Below, in pieces: positions 15,801-20,909 of a stretch of DNA of 20,909 nucleotides. Numbering within the stretch: position 1 is the first letter of the stretch; each line of letters starts with the position of its first letter. Both the position numbers and the translations under genes were made by a program. The stretch is from a virus. Under the pieces are notes generated by a model, which worked only from the letters and a program-made list of their open reading frames with translations, did no database searches and was not told the origin of the DNA. The DNA lies in IMG/VR virus record IMGVR_UViG_3300038701_000133, positions 1-20,909 of that record; one strand, 5' to 3'.

Positions 15801-17864
15801 GCCCAAGAAAAGATAACAGAGGCATTGGGACGGTTCTCAGACAACCTAGTGAACTTTATCGTTCCGTCTATACAGTTTATGACCAAGGAAGGCGAAACCT
15901 CGTCAGAGGCTTTGTCACGGCTTTCTACAAGCATTGCTACGGTCAATAGCGCATTTGCCATGATGGGCATTCAGACGCAAGAGTTGTCATTAAACTCAGC
16001 CCAAGCCGCAAGCAACCTGATTGACTTGGTTGGTGGCATTGATGCGTTTACGCAAAAGACCGACTTTTTGTATCAGAACTTCTATACCCAACAAGAGCGC
16101 GTGGCTCAACTAACCGACCAAGTGTCTGGTGTTTTTGAGCAGCTAGGCTTTGTAATGCCCACCACTAGAGAAGGATTTAAGCAACTCTACGAGGTGGTTG
16201 CAGGTTCGGGTAGCGCATCATTGACTGCGGCGTTGCTTAACCTTGCTCCTGCAATGAACGAAGTCTTAGGTTATACCGAACAGTTGACCGAGGCACAGCG
16301 TCAACAGTCTGCGGCTATCGCTAATGAAAGGCTAGGGCTTGAGCGTCAGTTGATGCAGGCTTTGGACAACACGGTGGCTTTGCGCGAGATGGAATTGGAT
16401 GCCCTTGACGCATCTAACCGTGCCTTGCAAGAACAGTTGTTTGCGCTTGAGGACTCTCAGACAGCATTAGATGAAGCGTCTGTGGCTACTGACTTGGCTT
16501 TTTCTAAACTAGAGCAAGCATTGCAAAACCAGTTGGTCAACACGCTAAACGACCTAGAGACAGCGTTTAATGCGTTGACCGACTCGCTAAACGATCAGAT
16601 TAGCGCAGCTAGGGTAGCCTCTCAGGTTGCAGGCGAGAACTTGCGTGACATGCAAAGCGTGTTTTCGACCCTTGACCGTGAAATCAACTCGCTGTTGCGT
16701 GGAACAACCCAAAGCACGGCTCAGGGCTTTGCATTCATTGCTCAGGCGTTGCAAGCGGCTAGAACGACAGGTTATTTGCCTGACGAAGCATCATTATCAC
16801 AAGCCATTTCTGCGGCTCGCGGTGGTCTTGGTGCTGAGCAGTTCTCCACGGGATTTGAACAGCGTCGCGCCACAGCAGTGCTTGCAAATCAGTTGATCGA
16901 GTTGCGTGACATTACAGGCGATCAGGTTACTGTAGCCGAGCGTCAAATCTCCATTGCTGAGGCACAGTTGGTCGTGCTTACTCAGCGTCTTGACCAGGCT
17001 CAGCGTCAGTACGAAGCAGATCAAGAGGCAGCGCAATCCGAATTTGATCGTCAATTAGAAGAAGCGCAAAACCAGATCAATGTGTTGCGTGATATTGATG
17101 ACTCGGTGTTCGGCGTAGAAAACGCCATTAGCTTGCTCAAGAGCAGCATCGACGCTGAGCGTGGATTGCAGATCAATTTGCAAAAGCAGATGATTGCATT
17201 GCAGGAAGATGCTAATGCACGGGCGCAGGCAGAAAAAGACCGACTGAAAGCAGAAAGGGAAGCGGAAGCAAAAAGACAGGCAGCGGAAGCCAAGGCTATT
17301 GCTGATGCTGAAAAGAAAGCCGAGGAACGCAGAAAGGCAGAAGCGGCGGCAGCCGAAGAAGCAAGGGTAGCAAGAGAAAAGGCGGTGGCAGAAGCAGCAG
17401 ATAGGGCAGCGGCAGAGGAAGCGGCGAGAAAAGCGGCTGAGGAAAAACGTCGCCAATCGTTAATTGATATAGTGACTGGCGGTAACACGCTGCTTGGCGG
17501 CTCTGGAAGCAGCCCTTACACTAGCACTGGCAGGGAAGATGATACGCCTCGTCAGTTTGTGAACATAACAGGTAACGCAGACGGCGGCTATTGGAATGGC
17601 GGCTTATCGCTCGTCGGCGAAGAAGGTCCAGAGCTAGTCAACTTTGCCCGTCCTTCCATGATCTACACGGCGGGCGAGACTGCCGAGATTCTTAACGGCG
17701 GTGCTAAGACAGCAGAGACGACCTCTGAGATTCGCCAATTACGGGCAGACAATCAGGCTCAGTCCCGCGCTTTGGTGTCGTTGCAGGCTAGAATGACAAG
17801 GCTATTAGAGCGTTGGGATGGAGACGGGTTGCCTACTGAGCGTTATGAGGAAACAACAGCATGA
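12801..17864 (+). CDS. Tail tape measure protein
   Basis: A 1687-residue protein, the longest in the window, directly after GT. The N-terminal 180 residues are helical and glutamine-rich. Residues about 181-230 carry the TMP_2/lambda-type segment R-L-L-P-A-Q-I-T-D-V-V-T-S-L-A-S-G and Q-Q-G-G-Q-L-R-D-S-F-G-G. A hydrophobic stretch follows at about 240-258. A lambda-like C-domain segment lies around 690-740 (D-Y-M-V-N-L-F-K-T-M-V-L-R-P-V). Glycine/alanine-rich hydrophobic segments at about 835-900 could cross a membrane. Long coiled coils follow, including an A/E/K-rich helix at about 1472-1553. Near 1595-1615 is the G-L-S-L-V-G-E-E-G-P-E-L-V-N-F motif found in many tape measures. Length suggests a long tail, roughly 1.5 angstrom per residue by the usual rule. 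Confidence 0.95.
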   Translation: MATGKIGDLKVGIGVEVDSSVDQATKRVTKSVQDIAEQTKKTGDQVSKEMGKTSKSIAGVEVSYDKLNKTQNRVVRQIERSVVRQTSQTKSAYLDWVASTSGVENATESLRNQLRLFEQQQEQAASAGNKFVQSLREQTETLGMTRRELLEYQATQLGVRDQAQPMIDRLFDTSGAYRSVEMSAKQTRQAMRLLPAQITDVVTSLASGMPIYLVAIQQGGQLRDSFGGLGNVLRGVRALISPTMLAIGGLAAAGAAAYLAYERLNAGMQQVNRTLIETGNSSGVTSSQILAMSKTVAEFAGTQRQAQEALNFIVASNDILSDSYTKVALAAVQWSEATGKSVEDVVSEFQSLAEKPAESLEKLDKQYNFLTVSSYEQVQALLAQGNQADASRILIDELADTIEQRTPKMIEQTNLFAQAWGYVSLGAKTALDDFLSFFDEAGAQELYDETVNEFFRLDELRRQLIRDQAVDPQALEALEYEMSQLELLMGKYSEILIAQKQSAELDREQAQIKRVLADANKVINENLTTQQVLQAGINRLNELYLPILRKQNLEEATRIKLTQAYNLAAQGLVNTYLESIEVNDDVATSTRDVNAEILQSIENYRFETDALTMNTYERERAAFVRDLEEKGIRANTAAWREYIDAFDAAQMERRTLRSQLDFLEREKKMLEERTKERLKEEERFASEAEKINDQIGQSLTDALINGSLSAKDYMVNLFKTMVLRPVLQPIISGTLGAFGVGAAGAAIAGVPGGEMAGGGDLFGMLSAGKSAYDVLSGGFTAVGNAASTLTATLLGEAAAVEAVLASTSAEMMAANVAALESIGATSAAVGAAATVLAGVAAGLTAGSFISGKYSLFGNDPMVATALGTAAGAAIGLAFGPVGAAIGAFIGGAGGGLINRAFGRGPKETQAAGITGTLSAGDSDLMAFQEWSRKGGWFSSGSRGQDFSALDQQIVGFLNQETAAIGLSVAILAQQLGQSSDRITEYSEQIRIDLLNLSDEEAQEKITEALGRFSDNLVNFIVPSIQFMTKEGETSSEALSRLSTSIATVNSAFAMMGIQTQELSLNSAQAASNLIDLVGGIDAFTQKTDFLYQNFYTQQERVAQLTDQVSGVFEQLGFVMPTTREGFKQLYEVVAGSGSASLTAALLNLAPAMNEVLGYTEQLTEAQRQQSAAIANERLGLERQLMQALDNTVALREMELDALDASNRALQEQLFALEDSQTALDEASVATDLAFSKLEQALQNQLVNTLNDLETAFNALTDSLNDQISAARVASQVAGENLRDMQSVFSTLDREINSLLRGTTQSTAQGFAFIAQALQAARTTGYLPDEASLSQAISAARGGLGAEQFSTGFEQRRATAVLANQLIELRDITGDQVTVAERQISIAEAQLVVLTQRLDQAQRQYEADQEAAQSEFDRQLEEAQNQINVLRDIDDSVFGVENAISLLKSSIDAERGLQINLQKQMIALQEDANARAQAEKDRLKAEREAEAKRQAAEAKAIADAEKKAEERRKAEAAAAEEARVAREKAVAEAADRAAAEEAARKAAEEKRRQSLIDIVTGGNTLLGGSGSSPYTSTGREDDTPRQFVNITGNADGGYWNGGLSLVGEEGPELVNFARPSMIYTAGETAEILNGGAKTAETTSEIRQLRADNQAQSRALVSLQARMTRLLERWDGDGLPTERYEETTA

Positions 17865-18811
17865 GTACAGACGCTAACGCCTTAACGATTATCCGTCCGT
17901 TGACGATTACGGACAGCATCATTGACGAGTCTGGCTCGCCACCGGCTACAAACGTGCCTGAGAACGACCATTCTGAATGGAACTCAGGCACAACGTATGA
18001 CCAAGGCGATAGGGTTATCCTGACCTCTACGCATCGTGTTTATGAGTCCTTGCTTGACCTGAACACGGGCAACGACCCTACCGTGACCTCTAGCCCAACA
18101 TATTGGATTGAGGTGGGTCCGACAAACCGTTATGCGGCGTTTGACACCTCTGTGTCCACGCAGACGGTTCAGGCTAACAATATCACCTACCAATTAGTGC
18201 CGGGCGAAGCGATTAACAGCATTGGCATTTTGAACATCCGGCAAGGCACGGAAATCAACATTACGATGGTTTCTCCCGGAACAGGCTCGCCAGGTATCGT
18301 GTATCAGCGCACCATTGACTTGTCGTCATTGCCGCTAACGCCCGATTGGTGGTCTTGGTTTTACGGTCAAAAGGTGACACCCACACAATCCATTGCCCTT
18401 GACCTGCCTTCATATTCTGACTGCGAAATCACCATTGAGATACTAGGCGGTTCTGATTTGGCAGTAGGCGTTATTCTGATCGGGCAGCAACAGAACTTTG
18501 GTCTTGGCATTCGCTATGGTGCTAGAGTAGGCATCCAAGATTACAGCCGTAAAGAGACAAACGCCTTTGGCGAGACGGTGCTAGTGCAACGGGCATTCGC
18601 CAAACGCGCCAATTTCGACTTGTTTCTAAACAACGAGGAAGTTGACTCATTTCAGAATGCATTAAGTACAATTAGGGCAGTGCCGGTGCTTTGGATTGGC
18701 TCTACGGCATTTGAATCTACAACCTTGTTCGGGTTCTACAAGAATTTTGACATTCTTATCTCGTATCCTGAGCATTCCGATTGTGAATTAGAGATAGAAG
18801 GATTGGTCTAA
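17861..18811 (+). CDS. Tail protein with carbohydrate-binding-like motif
   Basis: A 316-residue protein starting at ATG 17861, overlapping the tape measure stop as ATGA. Residues 39-52 read E-W-N-S-G-T-T-Y-D-Q-G-D-R-V, the W-x-x-G-x-x-Y-x-x-G-D-x-V pattern of small CBM5/12-like carbohydrate-binding modules, followed by Y-W-I-E-V-G-P about 30 residues later, as expected for such a module. The remainder is beta-rich, including S-W-F-Y-G-Q-K near 162 and a C-terminal domain with D-Y-S-R-K-E-T-N-A-F-G-E-T. It occupies the position of a distal or tip-associated tail protein. Binding to a cell-surface glycan is inferred from the motif only. Confidence 0.75.
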   Translation: MSTDANALTIIRPLTITDSIIDESGSPPATNVPENDHSEWNSGTTYDQGDRVILTSTHRVYESLLDLNTGNDPTVTSSPTYWIEVGPTNRYAAFDTSVSTQTVQANNITYQLVPGEAINSIGILNIRQGTEINITMVSPGTGSPGIVYQRTIDLSSLPLTPDWWSWFYGQKVTPTQSIALDLPSYSDCEITIEILGGSDLAVGVILIGQQQNFGLGIRYGARVGIQDYSRKETNAFGETVLVQRAFAKRANFDLFLNNEEVDSFQNALSTIRAVPVLWIGSTAFESTTLFGFYKNFDILISYPEHSDCELEIEGLV

Positions 18812-19245
18812 TGGCTATTACACCCCTACCAGACGCGCCTGAGCCAACAGACAGCACGGCGCAATTTAACACCAAGGCTTTCGCTTGGGTGGCGGCGTTG
18901 GATACGTTTACGACGCAGGCGAATGCGTTGGAAACCAATGTTGAGTCGCTCAAAGCAGATACCGATACCAATGTAAATTTGGCGCAGGCAGCAGCCAATG
19001 CGTCTGCGGTCAGTGCGGCGCAGTCGCAAAGTTATGTGACCGACGCGGAGGCATTTGCTGATGAGGCTGAAACATTCGCAGACAGTGCAGAGGCATCTGC
19101 AACAGCGGCGCAAGCGGCAGCAGGTTTGCCTTCATTGGCAGGCAAAAACGGCTACGTCCTCAAAGTAAACGATGACGCAAGCGGAGTAAGTTGGCAGCCA
19201 GCGCAGGCGTTTGGGGCTGCTGAAACATTCATTTTATCTATGTAA
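18811..19245 (+). CDS. Short coiled-coil tail fibre-like protein
   Basis: A 144-residue protein overlapping the previous stop by one base (TAATG). Residues 1-35 are a folded start (A-I-T-P-L-P-D-A-P onwards). Residues 36-105 are an alanine-rich coiled coil with repeats of A-x-x-A and A-E-x-F-A-D, probably trimeric. Residues 108-135 contain L-A-G-K-N-G-Y-V-L-K-V-N-D-D-A-S-G-V-S-W, a segment seen near the ends of phage fibre and stalk proteins. It probably forms a stalk or attaches the next protein, the diversified receptor-binding candidate, to the tail. That role is inferred from position and composition. Confidence 0.72.
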   Translation: MAITPLPDAPEPTDSTAQFNTKAFAWVAALDTFTTQANALETNVESLKADTDTNVNLAQAAANASAVSAAQSQSYVTDAEAFADEAETFADSAEASATAAQAAAGLPSLAGKNGYVLKVNDDASGVSWQPAQAFGAAETFILSM

Positions 19246-19254
19246 GGAAAAACC

Positions 19255-20805
19255 ATGGGCTTCCGTTCTATATCAGCAAGCATTGGCACGTCAGATACCG
19301 TTATCACGACCATGCCAGATTTCTTCAATGGTGCGGCTGTATTGGCTATTGCCAACACGGACTCCACGTCGCGCACGTTGACGCTCAAGCTACGCAAGCG
19401 CAATACACTGACCGCAGAGACGATTGGCGTGATTGCGGTGGCGGCAACATCTAGCGAAAAGTATGGCGCACCGATTGGCTTGGAACCGGGTGACACGCTG
19501 CTAGGCGTTTGCGCCACAGCCGATGTTATGAAGGTGTCCGGCTCATTGGTTGATGGCTCACAGTCGCAATCTAGTCTTGCCTTAGATGCTCTGTACAGTG
19601 CCAAGTTCGAGTGGGATGCGTCCACTAGCAGCCCTGCTGCATCGTCAGTCAATACCATTCCTACGTTGGTGATGGAAGGACTTTACAACCGGATTCGCGG
19701 TTGTGTGCTGAACACAAATGGCTCGGTGAATTACTATTTGAACCCGACCAACTGGACGCAGAAATTAGGTGGCGGGACAGCTAATCTGACTGGCACAGAT
19801 GGCAACGTCATGGTTGAATTACCATCCACTTACATCAAAACCACTAGGGTTGGTACGCTGTACACCTACGAGGTATCGCCAGTCCAGTTACCGGGCTTTT
19901 ACCTTGCTCCTGCTTTGATTAAGGATGGCGGTATCGTTGCCAATCGCTACTACGGTGCATATGACGCTTGTGTGTACGATGTATCCGCATCGGCATATAT
20001 TGCGGGATTGAACTACGATAACAACGATGGTGGCAACGGTGTCGGCGTGGATGTTACCGCATCAACAGGCGATAAGTTGGCATCCGTTAAGGACATTTAC
20101 CCCATGGTTGGTCTGACCCGCGCAGAGTTCCGCACATTGGCGGCTAACGTGGGTTCAGGATGGCGACAACTAGACTTCCATCTATGGTCGCTGATTCAAA
20201 TGCTGTATTTGGTTGAGAACCAATCGTTTTACTCGCAGAATATTCTTGGCGCAGGTAACACGAACGGTTCGTACATTGGCTCTAGCGGTAATCAGTCAGA
20301 CAGCCCGCACACTATCGCAGGCGCAGGTGATTCGATTGCCAATGGCTCTACCGATACCACTAGCGGCGCAGGTGTTAGTGCCAAGCCCGGTACATCGTTT
20401 ATGAAATACCGTGGTATCGAGAACCTATACGGCAACTGCTGGAATTGGGCAGATGGCATCAACATCAATGTAAGTGGCACAGGCAATGTCCACATGACCA
20501 ACAATGCCGCTAATTGGGCTGATAACACGGCTACGAACTATGACTTGATTACGGATTCGCTAAGCACGGGCAGTAACTATATTTCTGACTTGTTGCCTGC
20601 CGACCCGTATTTCTTAGCTTCAGAGGTTAGCGGCTCGTCATCTACCTACATTACTGATCGCCACTATGGTTCAGCATCATCAAATCGCGTCGCTCGTGTC
20701 GGCGGTAGTGCGGTTGATGGCGCGAGTGCGGGCGCGTTCGGCTTGAGTGCTAATTATGATTCCTCGAATGCGGTTCGTAGTCTCGGCGGGCGGCTCGCAT
20801 ATTGA
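19255..20805 (+). CDS. DGR target protein with C-type-lectin-fold C-terminus (probable receptor-binding protein)
   Basis: A 516-residue protein, ATG 19255 with AAGGA upstream. Residues 1-120 are beta-rich and probably dock to the tail. Residues about 264-516 look like the C-type-lectin/formylglycine-generating-enzyme-type fold used by DGR targets. They include A-N-V-G-S-G-W-R-Q-L-D-F-H-L-W-S-L-I-Q-M near 298-317, Y-R-G-I-E-N-L-Y-G-N-C-W-N-W at 385-398 and the terminal L-G-G-R-L-A-Y. Residues 478-516 lie in the variable repeat. Compared with the template read in frame, the aligned part differs at 12 residues (478, 481, 483-485, 487, 488, 490, 491, 494, 496, 498), with one silent change at 492. 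This matches a host-receptor ligand diversified as in the Bordetella phage Mtd protein. It is the last full gene of the window. Confidence 0.9.
   Translation: MGFRSISASIGTSDTVITTMPDFFNGAAVLAIANTDSTSRTLTLKLRKRNTLTAETIGVIAVAATSSEKYGAPIGLEPGDTLLGVCATADVMKVSGSLVDGSQSQSSLALDALYSAKFEWDASTSSPAASSVNTIPTLVMEGLYNRIRGCVLNTNGSVNYYLNPTNWTQKLGGGTANLTGTDGNVMVELPSTYIKTTRVGTLYTYEVSPVQLPGFYLAPALIKDGGIVANRYYGAYDACVYDVSASAYIAGLNYDNNDGGNGVGVDVTASTGDKLASVKDIYPMVGLTRAEFRTLAANVGSGWRQLDFHLWSLIQMLYLVENQSFYSQNILGAGNTNGSYIGSSGNQSDSPHTIAGAGDSIANGSTDTTSGAGVSAKPGTSFMKYRGIENLYGNCWNWADGININVSGTGNVHMTNNAANWADNTATNYDLITDSLSTGSNYISDLLPADPYFLASEVSGSSSTYITDRHYGSASSNRVARVGGSAVDGASAGAFGLSANYDSSNAVRSLGGRLAY
20685..20802 (+). repeat. 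DGR variable repeat (VR)
   Basis: The 3' end of the 19255 gene repeats with an offset of 157 bases at 20842 onward. In the 68 bases that can be compared (20685-20752), 53 are identical. Fourteen of the 15 differences are where the downstream copy has A, and 14 of its 19 adenines are changed, while only one of 49 other positions is. That asymmetry identifies this copy as VR and the other as template. The right boundary is set at the GC-rich end before the stop codon and is inferred. Confidence 0.92.
20781..20799 (+). promoter_or_regulatory. Probable initiation of mutagenic homology (IMH) at the VR end
   Basis: The last part of VR is a G/C-rich run (TCTCGGCGGGCGGCTCGC) with no A in it, directly before the TAT-TGA end of the gene. 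In studied DGRs the VR ends in such a run, which marks where cDNA integration starts and which the template carries in a slightly different form. The matching template part lies beyond the window, so this is assigned by position and composition. Confidence 0.45.
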
Positions 20806-20830
20806 TATAGTTTTAGGGGGTTAAATTCCG

Positions 20831-20909
20831 ATGAACATTAGTCACGTCGCTCATGTCAGCAGTAATGCGAATAATGGCACGAATGCAGGCACGTTCTACT
20901 TGAATGCTA
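20831..20909 (+). other. Open frame through the template repeat (ATG at 20831)
   Basis: An ATG at 20831 with TAGGGGG about 10 bases upstream opens a frame that runs through the template to the window end without a stop. It is the same frame as the target gene, and reads N-I-S-H-V-A-H-V-S-S-N and so on. Template repeats often keep an open frame because they derive from target genes, so translation is not implied. Product and end unknown. Confidence 0.25.
20842..20909 (+). repeat. DGR template repeat (TR), cut by the window end
   Basis: This copy starts 36 bases after the target gene stop. Read in the target frame it is rich in AAT codons (N-A-N-N-G-T-N-A-G-T-F-Y-L-N-A), the usual template design in which adenines in the first two codon positions can be changed to many residues. 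All but one of the differences from VR fall on its adenines. The template is transcribed, reverse-transcribed with errors at A, and the cDNA replaces VR. The close spacing leaves no room for an accessory gene between target and template, so avd and the reverse transcriptase should follow downstream. Confidence 0.92.

Noticed and set aside
17215-17460. Apparent repeats of alanine/glutamate/lysine codons
   Set aside because: Degenerate coiled-coil coding in the tape measure, not a DNA repeat or array with a fixed unit.
19152-19658. 168-codon minus-strand open frame over the start of the DGR target gene
   Set aside because: It crosses a supported gene junction antisense and shows no family resemblance.
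1-20909. tRNA genes, CRISPR arrays, insertion sequences, integrase or attachment sites
   Set aside because: I looked for cloverleaf-like arms, regularly spaced repeats, transposase motifs and integrase genes and saw none. Whether this is a free phage or a prophage cannot be decided from the window.

Overview
The window is a late structural block of a tailed, siphovirus-type phage or prophage. Every confident gene is on the + strand and they are packed tightly, mostly with ATGA or few-base overlaps. The gene order is HK97-like: small terminase, large terminase, portal, U35-type prohead protease and HK97-fold major capsid protein (66-5236). A strong rho-independent terminator follows (5255-5290). 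The tail genes (gp6-like connector, head closure, gp10-like neck protein, tail terminator, tail tube, frameshifted G/GT chaperones, a 1687-residue tape measure) fit a non-contractile tail. No host can be named. Balanced base composition, Shine-Dalgarno starts and the gene families suggest a Gram-negative, probably proteobacterial host, but that is inference.

Between the capsid gene and the head-tail connector lies a cargo block (5307-9488) that is not basic head morphogenesis. It holds a small acidic protein, an MptE/DUF115-like protein, a GT8-like glycosyltransferase, a GT-B-like protein, an FkbM-family methyltransferase, a GT9/heptosyltransferase-like protein and a beta-rich probable virion protein. 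Most are translationally coupled, so they look like one co-expressed sugar-transfer and methylation pathway placed in the late operon. Possible targets are the virion itself (capsid or the adjacent 206-residue protein) or the host surface. The MptE-like coding sequence clearly extends upstream of its first canonical start codon, overlapping the preceding gene in another frame.

The right end (17861-20909) holds a tail protein with a carbohydrate-binding-like motif, a short coiled-coil fibre-like protein and a 516-residue protein with a C-type-lectin/formylglycine-generating-enzyme-type C-terminus. Its last codons form the variable repeat of a diversity-generating retroelement (DGR). The matching template repeat starts about 37 bases after its stop codon and is cut by the window end. 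Over the 68 aligned bases there are 15 mismatches, 14 at template adenines, which is the signature of DGR adenine mutagenesis. Thirteen of those 14 are A to G. The reverse transcriptase and any accessory gene must lie outside the window, most likely just downstream.

Together: packaging and head assembly, a head- or envelope-glycosylation cassette, neck and tail assembly, and a self-diversifying receptor-binding module.
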